A DNA stretch of 38,052 bases from positions 1-38,052 of the forward strand of contig JAGXTB010000215.1 of assembly GCA_018334165.1 (NCBI GenBank), given 5' to 3'. This stretch comes from Sphingomonadales bacterium. GTDB lineage: Bacteria; Pseudomonadota; Alphaproteobacteria; Sphingomonadales; Sphingomonadaceae. The translations under genes and the position numbers were made by a program. This document shows positions 9,526 through 19,108 of this stretch, one piece after another. The first letter of the stretch is position 1; every line of letters begins with the position of its first letter. The notes beneath the pieces were generated by a model. It was not told where the DNA came from. It worked only from the letters and a program-made list of their open reading frames with translations, and made no database searches.

Positions 9526-10941
9526 ATGAAAAGCCCGCGCCTTGCCCTCCTGACCGCTGCCGCAATGGCTCTGGTGCTGACAAGCACCAGCGCCTGGGCG
9601 GCCAAGGAGGACAAGAAGAAGGAAAGCCCCGCGGTCAAAGCGGCGCGGGACTTCAACAAGGACCCTTATCCCTCCACCTACAAGCCCTATCCGGGGCGGG
9701 TGACCGTGATCACCGGGGCAACCGTGTTCGACGGTACCGGCAAGCGGATCGAAAAAGGCGTGGTCATGGTCAAGGATGGCAAGGTCGCCGCAGTCGCGGG
9801 CAGCCTGGCCGATCTTGATATTCCCGCCGATGCGGTGCGGATCGATGGCACGGGCAAGTACGTCACCCCCGGGATCATTGATGCCCACAGCCACCTGGGC
9901 AACTATCCCAGCCCCGGCGTCGAAGCCCATTCGGACGGCAACGAGCTGACCGATCCGACCACGCCCAACGTCTGGGCCGAACATTCGGTCTGGCCGCAGG
10001 ATCCGGGCTTCAGCCGGGCGATGGCCAATGGCGGAATTACCGCGCTGATGGTGCTGCCGGGCAGCGGCAACCTGATGGGCGGGCGCGGGGTCGTGCTCAA
10101 GAATGTACCGGACCGCACCGTGCAGGGGATGAAGTTCCCCGCCGCGCCCTATAGCCTCAAGATGGCCTGCGGGGAAAATCCCAAGCGGGTCTATGGTTCC
10201 AAGGGGCGCACACCCTCAACCCGGATGGGCAATTTCGCGGTCAACCGCGAAACCTGGATCAAGGCCAAGGAATACCGCGCCAAACGCGACGCGGGCAAGC
10301 TTGAGAGCCGCGATCTGGCGATGGAAACGCTGGTCGGCGTGCTCGACGGCGAAGTGCTGATCCAGAACCACTGCTACCGCGCCGACGAAATGGCGCTGGT
10401 GCTCGATATGGCCAAGGAGTTCGGCTACAAGGTTGCGACCTTCCACCACGCGGTCGAGAGCTACAAGATTGGCGACTTGCTGAAAGAAGCCGACACCTGC
10501 AGCGCGATCTGGGCTGACTGGTGGGGTTTCAAGATGGAAAGCTATGACGGCATTCCGGAGAACGCCGGGCTGCTCTACAAGGCCGGGGCCTGTGTGGTGA
10601 TCCATTCGGACGATGCCAACGGGATCCAGCGCTTGCCGCAGGAAGCCGCCAAGGCGCAGGGCGATGCCCGCCGGATCGGGATCGACGTGCCCGATGCCGA
10701 AGTGATCCGCTGGCTGACGCTCAACCCGGCCAAGGCGATCGGGGTCGACAAGCTGACCGGCAGTCTGGAGCCTGGCAAGGCGGCTGACCTGGTGCTGTGG
10801 AACGGCAACCCGCTGTCGGTCTATTCACGGCCCGAAAAGGTCTGGATCGATGGCGCGCTGCTGTTCGATTCCAATGATCGCAAACGCCGCGCGGTAAGCG
10901 ACTTCGAGCTTGGCCAGCCCGGCGAAGGAGACGTGAAATGA
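9526..10941 (+). CDS. Exported amidohydrolase (intact metal-binding motifs)
   Basis: Signal peptide; GIIDAHSHLGN (HxH), NHCYRADE, TFHHAVE, IHSDDANGIQRL; C-terminal GSLEPGKAADLVLWNGNPL. Confidence 0.88.
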   Translation: MKSPRLALLTAAAMALVLTSTSAWAAKEDKKKESPAVKAARDFNKDPYPSTYKPYPGRVTVITGATVFDGTGKRIEKGVVMVKDGKVAAVAGSLADLDIPADAVRIDGTGKYVTPGIIDAHSHLGNYPSPGVEAHSDGNELTDPTTPNVWAEHSVWPQDPGFSRAMANGGITALMVLPGSGNLMGGRGVVLKNVPDRTVQGMKFPAAPYSLKMACGENPKRVYGSKGRTPSTRMGNFAVNRETWIKAKEYRAKRDAGKLESRDLAMETLVGVLDGEVLIQNHCYRADEMALVLDMAKEFGYKVATFHHAVESYKIGDLLKEADTCSAIWADWWGFKMESYDGIPENAGLLYKAGACVVIHSDDANGIQRLPQEAAKAQGDARRIGIDVPDAEVIRWLTLNPAKAIGVDKLTGSLEPGKAADLVLWNGNPLSVYSRPEKVWIDGALLFDSNDRKRRAVSDFELGQPGEGDVK

Positions 10942-12233
10942 GCGCGCGCACAATCACGCTCGCCCTGGCCGCGCTACTCGCTTCGGCGGCGGCACCCGCT
11001 TTTGCGCAAACCGTCGCCATTACCGGCGGCAAGGTGGTGATCGGCGATGGCAGCGATCCGATCGAAGGCGGCACGGTGCTGGTTCAGGACGGCAAGGTCG
11101 TTGCTGCGGGCAAGGGCATTGCAGTGCCCGCCGGGGTCAAGACCATCGATGCCAGTGGCAAATGGGTCACCCCCGGGCTGGTCGTCGCGGTGACCGACCT
11201 TGGCCTGTTCGATGTCGATGCGGTCGATGACAGCAACGACGGCGATGCCAGCAATAGCCCGTTCAGCGCCGCGCTCGATCTGTCGGCCGCGATCAATCCC
11301 GATGGCCAGCATGTCAAGGTCAGCCGGGCGGGCGGGGTCACCCGCGCTGCGGTGGCGCCGCTGGGGACCGGATCGATCTTTGGCGGGCAAGGCGCAGTGA
11401 TCGATCTTGGCGCCGATCCGCAAGCCGTGACTACGCCGCGTGCATTCCAGTATGTCGATCTGGGTGAAGCCGGTGCACGCCGCGCCGGAGGGAGCCGGGT
11501 GGCCAGCTATGTCATGCTGCACAACGCGCTGGGTGAGGCCAAGGAACTGGCCGCCGCTCCCGCAGGAGCGCGGCGTGACGACGTGCTGCTCACGCGCCGC
11601 GATGCCCAGGCGCTGGGCGCTGTGGTAACCGGCAAGCAGCCGCTCTATGTCCGGGTCGAGCGCGCCGCCGACATCCGCATGGTCCTGGGTCTGCGGGCCG
11701 AATATCCGGCGCTGCGGCTGGTGATCGTGGGCGCCAGTGAAGGCTGGATGGTGGCGGGCGAACTGGCTCGGGCCGGGGTGCCGGTGCTGGCAACGCCGCT
11801 CAACGATCTTCCTGATACATTTGAGCAGCTGGGCTCGACCCAGTCGAATGTCGGGCGGATGAAAGCGGCCGGGGTCAAGGTTTCGCTCGGCGCGTTCTTC
11901 GATCAGCCGCGCTATGCCCCGCAATATGCCGGAAACCTGGTTGCCCTGACCCGGGTGCCGGGGGCGAGCGGGCTGAGCTGGGGCCAGGCCTTTGCTGCGA
12001 TCAGTTCGGGCCCCGCCGAAGCGATCGGGATGGGCGACAAGTTTGGCAGCCTGCGCGCTGGGCGCGCCGGTGACTTAGTGATCTGGGACGGCGATCCGTT
12101 GGAGGTCACCTCAGGGGTGGTCAAGGTGTACATCGATGGCGTTGAACAGCCGCTCGACAATCACCAGACCCGCCTGCGCGATCGCTACAACACGCCGAAC
12201 CAGGGCAGCCTGCCAAAGGCCTACGACTGGTAA
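10938..12233 (+). CDS. Exported amidohydrolase-fold paralogue lacking metal ligands
   Basis: Signal peptide; GKWVTPGLVVAVTDLGLFD and GSLRAGRAGDLVIWDGDPLEV; overlaps previous gene by 4 nt; no HxH. Confidence 0.85.
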   Translation: MSARTITLALAALLASAAAPAFAQTVAITGGKVVIGDGSDPIEGGTVLVQDGKVVAAGKGIAVPAGVKTIDASGKWVTPGLVVAVTDLGLFDVDAVDDSNDGDASNSPFSAALDLSAAINPDGQHVKVSRAGGVTRAAVAPLGTGSIFGGQGAVIDLGADPQAVTTPRAFQYVDLGEAGARRAGGSRVASYVMLHNALGEAKELAAAPAGARRDDVLLTRRDAQALGAVVTGKQPLYVRVERAADIRMVLGLRAEYPALRLVIVGASEGWMVAGELARAGVPVLATPLNDLPDTFEQLGSTQSNVGRMKAAGVKVSLGAFFDQPRYAPQYAGNLVALTRVPGASGLSWGQAFAAISSGPAEAIGMGDKFGSLRAGRAGDLVIWDGDPLEVTSGVVKVYIDGVEQPLDNHQTRLRDRYNTPNQGSLPKAYDW

Positions 12234-12259
12234 CAGGCGGGGCAACACAGAGGGGCAAG

Positions 12260-12943
12260 ATGGACGAGCAATTCGCAGAGCTGGTGGCCGCGTCGCTGGC
12301 CTTTGTCGGTACCCATTTCGCGTTGTCGCATCCCTTCCGGGCGGGGCTGGTCAAGCGGCTGGGCGAGGGCGGCTTCCTGGGGCTCTACTCGCTAGTCGCG
12401 CTGGCGACATTTGCCTGGATGGCGCTGGCGTTCCGGGGGCTGCCGATGGCCGAAGTGCCGCTGTGGAACGGCAACAGCGATGCGGCCTGGGCGCTGGCCT
12501 CTGTGCTGATGCTGATCGCTTCGGTGCTGTTTGCCGGATCGCACCGGGGCAATCCGGCGATGCCCGGACCGCATGGCAAGGATCTGGCCCGCAAGACCCC
12601 GCACGGCGTGTTCAAGGTCACCCGCCACCCGATGATGTGGAGCTTTGCCTTGTGGAGCGCGGCGCACATTCTGGTCAGCCCGACCCCGCGGGTGCTGGTG
12701 CTGGCCGGCGCGATTGCCTTCCTCGCGCTGGCGGGTTCCTTCCTGCAGGACCGCAAGAAATATGTGATGCTGGGTGCGGCCTGGGAGACATGGCACCGCC
12801 ACACCACTTTCGTGCCGCGGCTGACCGCACTGGCCAGTGTTGGCCTGGTCCCGTGGCTGGCAGGTCTGGCGCTGTGGCTGGGCGCCAGCTGGCTGCATTT
12901 GTGGCTGGTGGGAATTCCCGCCGGGATCTTCCGCTGGATCTGA
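12260..12943 (+). CDS. NnrU family membrane protein
   Basis: FVGTHFALSHPFRAGLVKRLGEGGFLGLYSLVAL...RHPMMWSFALWSAAH; multi-TM. Confidence 0.85.
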   Translation: MDEQFAELVAASLAFVGTHFALSHPFRAGLVKRLGEGGFLGLYSLVALATFAWMALAFRGLPMAEVPLWNGNSDAAWALASVLMLIASVLFAGSHRGNPAMPGPHGKDLARKTPHGVFKVTRHPMMWSFALWSAAHILVSPTPRVLVLAGAIAFLALAGSFLQDRKKYVMLGAAWETWHRHTTFVPRLTALASVGLVPWLAGLALWLGASWLHLWLVGIPAGIFRWI

Positions 12944-12947
12944 GTTC

Positions 12948-13139
12948 CTACTTCTCCCGCACGTGCTCGCCGGGATTGTCGCGCAGGTATTCATAGGCTG
13001 CCGAATAGCGATGGTTACCGGCTTCGAAGGCCGAGCGGCTGGTCGAGGCGACACCGCCATCGCGTTCCAGCTGGGCGGCAAAGCTGCGTTCATAGAAACG
13101 GCGGGCGGGATCGTCGCTTGGGGCGGGTTGGCTGGTCAT
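12948..13139 (-). CDS. Small hypothetical protein
   Basis: 63-aa ORF MTSQPAPSDDPARRFYERSFAAQLERDGG... with plausible soluble composition, converging with NnrU gene. Confidence 0.5.
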   Translation of the reverse strand: MTSQPAPSDDPARRFYERSFAAQLERDGGVASTSRSAFEAGNHRYSAAYEYLRDNPGEHVREK

Positions 13140-13207
13140 GATTTGAAGTGCTTAGCGAAGCTTTGGAGCGCCGCCAATGGACCTTCGCCTTGCCGCTGTG
13201 TAGGGCC

Positions 13208-14371
13208 ATGATCATGGCAACTCATGCTCCCGGACAGACCCTGGCAGGCAAGCGGATCGGGCTGGTTTCGGCCTGGGCCTCGCGGCTGGGCGGCGGGGTG
13301 TTCGAAGCCGTGGTTGCGCAGGCCCGGCTGATCGAAGCGCAAGGCGGCGAGGCGCTCGTCTTTGCGCTGGAGGACCAGCACAGTACCGAGGATGCCGCGC
13401 GATTTGGTGCGGCGCAGGTTCAGGTCTTCCCGGTCAAGGGCCCGGTGCAGATCGGCTATGCCCCGGCGCTGCTGCCTGCCTTGCTGAGGGCCAAGCTCGA
13501 CTGCCTGCATTTGCACGGGATCTGGATGTACCCCTCGCTCGCCGCCAGCCGCTGGGCGCAGGCGAGCGGGCGGGGCTATGTCGCCTCGCCGCACGGCATG
13601 CTCGACCCCTGGATCACCGCACGCGGGCGCTGGAAAAAGGCGCTGGCCCGCGCTGGATACGAACGGACCAGCTGGCGGCGGGCGAGCTTTCTCCATGCCC
13701 TGACCCAGCGCGAGGCGGCGGATATCGAACGCGAGAGCGGGCGCGGCGACAGCGTGGTGATCGCCAATGCCGGGCCCGATGCCAGCCCCGTCCCCAGCGT
13801 GCCGCGCGCGCCGCATGTGCTGTTCATCGGCCGGATCCACGCCAAGAAGAACCTCATCGCGCTGGTCGAGGCCTGGCAGCGGGCTGAGCGACCTGCCGAT
13901 GCGCGGCTGACCCTGGCTGGCTGGGGCGAGGAAGCCGATGTGACCCAGCTTCGCGCGGCAGTGGCTGCGGCAGGGCCCTCGGTAGAATTCGTCGGTCCGG
14001 TCTATGGCGCGGCCAAGCAGGCGCTGCTGGACACGGCACGGTTCACCGTGCTGCCTTCGCATAGCGAGGGACTGCCGATGGCCATGCTTGAAGGCTGGGC
14101 GGCCGGCACGCCCGCGATTCTGACCGGGGAGTGCAACCTGCCCGAGGGTCTGGTAGCGGGCGCAGCGCTCGAATGCGGCTACGATGCCAAGAGCATCATG
14201 CCCGCGCTCGAAGCTGCCTTGCGGATCGACCAGGCGGATTGGCTCGCCATGGCCCGCGCCGCGCATGGTCTTGCCATGGGGCCGTTTGCAGCCGAGACAA
14301 TTGCCACACGCTGGAGCGAGGCCTACCTTCGCGCGATCGCCCTGGGGGAGGACAATGACCACGCCGCTTGA
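13208..14371 (+). CDS. Glycosyltransferase family 4
   Basis: LHGIWMYPSLAASRWA, VLFIGRIHAKKNLIALVEAW, VLPSHSEGLPMAMLEGWAAGTPAI. Confidence 0.88.
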   Translation: MIMATHAPGQTLAGKRIGLVSAWASRLGGGVFEAVVAQARLIEAQGGEALVFALEDQHSTEDAARFGAAQVQVFPVKGPVQIGYAPALLPALLRAKLDCLHLHGIWMYPSLAASRWAQASGRGYVASPHGMLDPWITARGRWKKALARAGYERTSWRRASFLHALTQREAADIERESGRGDSVVIANAGPDASPVPSVPRAPHVLFIGRIHAKKNLIALVEAWQRAERPADARLTLAGWGEEADVTQLRAAVAAAGPSVEFVGPVYGAAKQALLDTARFTVLPSHSEGLPMAMLEGWAAGTPAILTGECNLPEGLVAGAALECGYDAKSIMPALEAALRIDQADWLAMARAAHGLAMGPFAAETIATRWSEAYLRAIALGEDNDHAA

Positions 14372-14921
14372 TGCCCGCGAGACCAGGCCGCTGGAAGGCG
14401 GGGCCAGCTTTTCGCTGGGCAACCGACTGACGCGGGTGGTGTGGATGCTGGCCTGGCTGGTGCTGTGCCGCTTCACTCCGCCGCCGCTCCATGGCTGGCG
14501 GCGGCTGGTCTTGAGGGCGTTTGGCGCGAAAGTCGCGCGCGGGGCGCGGGTCCATGCCAGCGTTGCGGTCTGGCTGCCGGCCAATCTGGAGCTGGGCGAA
14601 CATGCATTGATCGGACCCGGCGTCAGGCTCTACAACCAGGGCCGGATCGTGATTGGTGCGCGGACCGTAGTGTCGCAGCGCGCGCATATCTGCGCCTCAA
14701 CCCACGATGTGCGCGATCCCTTGTTCCAATTGGTGCTGCGCCCGGTGACCATCGGCGAACAGTGCTGGATCGCGGCCGAGGCCTTTGTCGGCCCCGGGGT
14801 GTCGATGCACGATCGCTCGGTGCTGGGCGCGCGCGGTGCGCTGTTTGAAGATGCCAAGGCGGACGGGGTCTATTCCGGCAATCCGGCCAAGTTCGTCAAG
14901 GACCGGCAGTTTCGATCCTGA
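14355..14921 (+). CDS. WcaF-like hexapeptide-repeat acetyltransferase
   Basis: Left-handed beta-helix hexapeptides (GARVHASVAVWLPANLELGEHALIGPGVRLYNQGRIVIGARTVVSQRAHICASTHD); start MTTPLDARE. Confidence 0.82.
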   Translation: MTTPLDARETRPLEGGASFSLGNRLTRVVWMLAWLVLCRFTPPPLHGWRRLVLRAFGAKVARGARVHASVAVWLPANLELGEHALIGPGVRLYNQGRIVIGARTVVSQRAHICASTHDVRDPLFQLVLRPVTIGEQCWIAAEAFVGPGVSMHDRSVLGARGALFEDAKADGVYSGNPAKFVKDRQFRS

Positions 14922-16068
14922 CGTCTTCCAGCCACAGATCGCTGCCATCCGGGCCAACCCCAAACAGCAGCAGTTGCGCAGCGCAGGTCCCGTCCGCTGC
15001 AACCACAGCCCGCCAGCGCCCCTTCGCCTGATCCGGCTGCGGAACCAGCCATTGCGGTACCTTGCCCTGACACACCAGCGCGGGCTGCAGCGCCTTGCTT
15101 GGCCGGTCCTGGCTATCGCCGCTGCGCCAGGTCACGGTATAGCGGCCCGGCCGCAGCGCCAGCAATTGCGATAGCACCGGCCGGGTGCTGGGTGCTGAGC
15201 CTTGCACCGTCACGCGTTGGCCCGGTCCGGCGGTCGAAAGTTCAAGGCCCAAGGTCAAGCCGTCGCTGCCCAGCAATTCCCAGGCGAAAGCACTGGTCTT
15301 CTCGCCCAAGGTGGCCATCGAAAACCGGCCGTCGCCGACCAGGCCGCTGCCCGCGGCCGGGCAATGCGCCTGCCACAGGTCCGATCCCTCGCGGAACAGG
15401 CCCAGCACCGCCAGCCGGTTGACGCTGGGGGATATCGCGGGGCAGCCCAGGACCAGGCCCTTGCTTGCGGCCTCGCTCAGCACCGGCACGCGCTGCAGCA
15501 TCACGTCGGCGGGCAGATCGTGGACATCGCCGGCATAGCTGGTCAGCCAGACCGGGCCCGCGGCCATCCGTTCGACCAGCGCGCTGCGTCCGGCCGGATT
15601 GCGCTCCAGCGGATCGAGCAACTGGCGCTGGCGGTGCAGCAAGGGTTGCTGGCGCAGCAGCGCATCAAGCCGCATCGCCGCGATCCGGTAGTCGCCAGCA
15701 CCCAGCGCGCGGTCCATCCAGTAGCTTTGCGTGATCGGCACCCGCCAGCCGAGTTTTCCGGCCAGGCGGAAGGCCACTTCCGCCCCGCCGCGATCCCCGC
15801 TGGCCAGTCGCCCGGCGCCCAGCAGTGCAGAGCTTTGGGGATCGGTCGGGGCATCGGCGATCGCCGCCTGGCCCAGCGCGAGGGCGGTCTGGCCCTGGCC
15901 TGCGGCAAGGGCCTGTCCTCCGCGAACCCGCAGTGCTTCAGAGGCAAAGAAGGCGGGCACATGCTCCGCCACACCGGGCGACTTCTCGCTGATCCGGTCC
16001 AGCCCGCTGCCCAGCGCCAGGGCCGAATAGCCGAGGCAAGCAAGGACCAGGCCGATGCGAGCCAGCAT
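14896..16068 (-). CDS. Hypothetical EPS-associated protein with N-terminal signal/TM and TPR-like region
   Basis: 390 aa; overlaps BY-kinase gene stop by 1 nt; Ala-rich repeats (GQTALALGQAAIADAPTDPQSSALLGAGRLASGD). Confidence 0.65.
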   Translation of the reverse strand: MLARIGLVLACLGYSALALGSGLDRISEKSPGVAEHVPAFFASEALRVRGGQALAAGQGQTALALGQAAIADAPTDPQSSALLGAGRLASGDRGGAEVAFRLAGKLGWRVPITQSYWMDRALGAGDYRIAAMRLDALLRQQPLLHRQRQLLDPLERNPAGRSALVERMAAGPVWLTSYAGDVHDLPADVMLQRVPVLSEAASKGLVLGCPAISPSVNRLAVLGLFREGSDLWQAHCPAAGSGLVGDGRFSMATLGEKTSAFAWELLGSDGLTLGLELSTAGPGQRVTVQGSAPSTRPVLSQLLALRPGRYTVTWRSGDSQDRPSKALQPALVCQGKVPQWLVPQPDQAKGRWRAVVAADGTCAAQLLLFGVGPDGSDLWLEDVRIETAGP

Positions 16069-18290
16069 CAGTCCTTATCCTTGCTTTCGTACTGGTAGTA
16101 ATCGTAGCCGTAGTATTCGCTGTAGCGGTTACCGGCTTTGAGCGGATCGAACTTGGTCAGCACCGCACCCAGCAGGATCGGGCGCATCGCGCGCAAGCGG
16201 CGCAGCGCGGCCTTGAGCGAGCCGCGGCGGCTGCGGTCGGCTTCGACCACGAAGATCACCCCATCGACCAGCGCAGCCATCAGCGGCGAATCGGCCAGCC
16301 CCAGGATCGGCGGGCTGTCGACCATCACCACGTCAAATTGCCCGGCAGCTTCTTGCAGGATTTCCTCGATCCGCACGGTCGACAGCAGCTCGGTCGGGCT
16401 GGGCGGGATCGGCCCGGCGACCAGCAGGCTGAGATAGTCCTGGCTTGACTTTGCCACAGCGCTGGCCAGCGGGTCGTGCGAGGTCAGCAGGGTGGAAAGC
16501 CCGCGCTCGTTTGGCAGGTCCATCCGCTTGTGTAGCGACGGGCGGCGCATGTCCCCATCGATCAGCAGCACTTTCTTGCCCATCCGGGCAAAGCCCGAAG
16601 CGATCGCGTGGCTGCTGGTGGTCTTGCCTTCAGATGCTTGCGCGCTGGTAATCAGCATAATCTGGGGCAGGCCCTCGGCAGTCGAATAGAGCAGCGAGCC
16701 GCGCAGCGAATTGTAAGCTTCGGAGATCGGGGACTTGGGATCGAGCAGAGCTTCCTGCGGATCGCCCCCTTGCGATTGCGGAACCACCCCCAACAAGGCC
16801 AGCTGCAGCTTGGCCTCGATATCTTCGGGCACGCGGATCGCATCATCGAACTGGTCCTTGAAGAACACCATCAGCGCGGCCAGGCCAACGCCCATGATCA
16901 GCCCGACCAGCAGGTTCTTGAACAGATTGGGCGAGCTGGGTGCCTTGGGTACTTCGGCCTTGTCGATCACCGAGACGTTGGACAGGCTGACCCCGGCGAC
17001 CGCGTTAAGGGTCTTGTAGCGTTCGAGCAGCCCTTCGTAGAGCTGGCGATTGGTATCGGCCTCGCGCGCGAGCAGGTTGTATTGCACCGCACGGTCCTGT
17101 TCGGACATCGTCTCGTTCTTGAGCCGGGTGACCTGGCCCTGAAGCGCGCGTTCGGTGCCGAGTGCGGCCTGGTAATCGCTGCGGACCGAATTGCGGACAT
17201 TGATGGCGACGCTGTTCAACTGCTGGTTGATCGCAGCAAGTTGGGCAACCTTGGCCCTGACCGAAGGATAGTCCTCAAGATGGCGGGCGCGGTCCTGGCT
17301 GAGTTCGGCTTCAACCCGGGCACGGTCTGTCAACAGAGTGACCACGGTCGAATTCTGCAGCACCAGCGGCGAAGACAGCAGCGGGCCCGACGAGACCGCA
17401 CGCCAGCGCCCCTCGGCTTCGATCCGCCGCGCGGTTGCTTCATTGGTGGCAGTATTGATCTGGGCCAGGCTGGAGCCGGTAACGGAAGAACCGCGATCGA
17501 CCGTGCTCTTGCCGCCCTGGCTTTCGACCTGCCCTTCGCCGGTGCGGATGATCCCGGCATTGCGGGCATAGGTGTTGAGCGCGCGTTCGGATCCCTCAAG
17601 CTTGGCCTTGGCTTCGGTCAGCTGGCCTTCAAGATAACCGCGAGCATAGGACGAGCTGTCAAACCGGCGGTCGAGGTTCGCCTGGATGAACTCTTCGGCA
17701 TAGGCATTGGCGATCCTGGCCGAAAGCTCAGGATTGTTCGAGACGTAGCTGACCGTCACAATCCGCGAATCGCGCGGCAGCCGCACCGCAAGGTTGCCGA
17801 CCAGCAGATTGACCGCCTGCTCGCGCAAGGCATCGGGCGCGGTGCCTGCTGTGGGCGCGGGCAAGCCTTGGGCTTCATAGAATTGGGGGCTGCCGATCAG
17901 CTTGAGGTCTTGCGCAACGCGCAGCGCCAGTCCTCGGCTTTGAATGATATCGGTCTGGGTCTTGAGGAACCGGTCGACATCGTAGCTGGTGTTTTCCTGA
18001 TCGCTCGACGGCTCATCCTGTCCTCCCAGGATCCGGCCGCTGCTATCGTTGATCTGGATTGTCGAGCTGGCAGCGTAGCGCTTGGTCTGGAGCATGGTCG
18101 CGACCAGCGCGAATGCCAGGGCGGCAGCAATGATTGCGCCGATCAGCCACAGATTGGCGCGGATCGCCGCGGCGATGTAGCGGAAATCGAAGGCCGAACG
18201 CGACGAGCCGAAATGCTCGGCCTCGTCGGTGGCATCGAAAGTGCCGTGGCCATGGAAATGCGGATCGGCGGCGGGAGCTGGACTGGGCAA
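16068..18290 (-). CDS. Polysaccharide biosynthesis tyrosine autokinase (Wzz domain + BY-kinase)
   Basis: Wzz TM domains; Walker A SAQASEGKTTSSHAIA; Walker A' LLIDGDMRRP; Tyr-rich tail YSEYYGYDYYQYESKDKD. Confidence 0.92.
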   Translation of the reverse strand: MPSPAPAADPHFHGHGTFDATDEAEHFGSSRSAFDFRYIAAAIRANLWLIGAIIAAALAFALVATMLQTKRYAASSTIQINDSSGRILGGQDEPSSDQENTSYDVDRFLKTQTDIIQSRGLALRVAQDLKLIGSPQFYEAQGLPAPTAGTAPDALREQAVNLLVGNLAVRLPRDSRIVTVSYVSNNPELSARIANAYAEEFIQANLDRRFDSSSYARGYLEGQLTEAKAKLEGSERALNTYARNAGIIRTGEGQVESQGGKSTVDRGSSVTGSSLAQINTATNEATARRIEAEGRWRAVSSGPLLSSPLVLQNSTVVTLLTDRARVEAELSQDRARHLEDYPSVRAKVAQLAAINQQLNSVAINVRNSVRSDYQAALGTERALQGQVTRLKNETMSEQDRAVQYNLLAREADTNRQLYEGLLERYKTLNAVAGVSLSNVSVIDKAEVPKAPSSPNLFKNLLVGLIMGVGLAALMVFFKDQFDDAIRVPEDIEAKLQLALLGVVPQSQGGDPQEALLDPKSPISEAYNSLRGSLLYSTAEGLPQIMLITSAQASEGKTTSSHAIASGFARMGKKVLLIDGDMRRPSLHKRMDLPNERGLSTLLTSHDPLASAVAKSSQDYLSLLVAGPIPPSPTELLSTVRIEEILQEAAGQFDVVMVDSPPILGLADSPLMAALVDGVIFVVEADRSRRGSLKAALRRLRAMRPILLGAVLTKFDPLKAGNRYSEYYGYDYYQYESKDKD

Positions 18291-18299
18291 GAGGCTTTC

Positions 18300-18956
18300 C
18301 TAGCGGAAAATGTAGAACAGGTTGAAGGCGGGAGCCGCCTGAAGGAACTGCTTCCAGGCCGACTTCAGACCCGAACGTCCGACGACGACAGTATCGCCAG
18401 GCAGGATTTGCGGATCGGCAGCCAGGCCCTTGCGGATGTCATCCACATTAAACCGCGCGCCCATCCGCTGGCCGCCCACGACCCGGAAGATCATCACTTC
18501 GTCCAGCGAGGCGGTATCGGTCGGGCTTTTGGCCTGGGCAATTGCGGTGAGCAGCGAGGTGCCGGGCATGGCTTCGAACACGCCCGGTTCGCGCACATCG
18601 CCCTCGACTGCAAAAGTGGTGCGGCGGCGTTCGGTGACAATCACCGCGACTTGTGGATCGCGGATGAAGCGTTCGCCCAGACGCTTGACCAGTTCTTCGC
18701 GCAATTGGGCAGAGGTGCGCCCGGCAGCCGGGACTGACCCCGCCAAGGGGACCTGCACGCTGCCGCTGGCATCGACCACATAGGCATCCGAAGTCAGTTC
18801 GGGCTCGCCCAGCACCCGGATCGACAGCTGATCGCCTGGACGCAGTGTGTCTTCGTCAGGCCAGGCCTCGGTGTTGGGAAACACGGCATAGGCCTGTGGT
18901 CCGGCAGGCAACGGGTTTGGCTTGCCGGCGCAGCCCGCCAACGACAACGCCAGCAC
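18300..18956 (-). CDS. Polysaccharide export lipoprotein (Wza/GumB-like); 5' end uncertain
   Basis: LAGC lipobox; LRPGDQLSIRVLGEPELTSDAYVVDASGSVQVPLAGSVPAAG; SLBB-like VEGDVREPGVFEAMPGTSLLTAIAQA. Confidence 0.87.
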   Translation of the reverse strand: MLALSLAGCAGKPNPLPAGPQAYAVFPNTEAWPDEDTLRPGDQLSIRVLGEPELTSDAYVVDASGSVQVPLAGSVPAAGRTSAQLREELVKRLGERFIRDPQVAVIVTERRRTTFAVEGDVREPGVFEAMPGTSLLTAIAQAKSPTDTASLDEVMIFRVVGGQRMGARFNVDDIRKGLAADPQILPGDTVVVGRSGLKSAWKQFLQAAPAFNLFYIFR

Positions 18957-19108
18957 CGCGGCTGCAACCAGGGCAGGTAGTCAAGACTTTTGGCATGACT
19001 TCGTTTAGATTAGCCAGCCCCCGCGGTGCCAGCACCGGTAGGACAGGTTTTCAGCGCAACAAATTAAGGAAACAGATGGCAAATTGACGTCTCGCCAAAT
19101 CCGTGAAC

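Noticed and set aside
16608-18737. 709-aa plus-strand ORF opposite the BY-kinase and Wza-like genes
   Set aside because: Spans two confidently coded genes on the opposite strand; shadow ORF composition, no recognisable domain.
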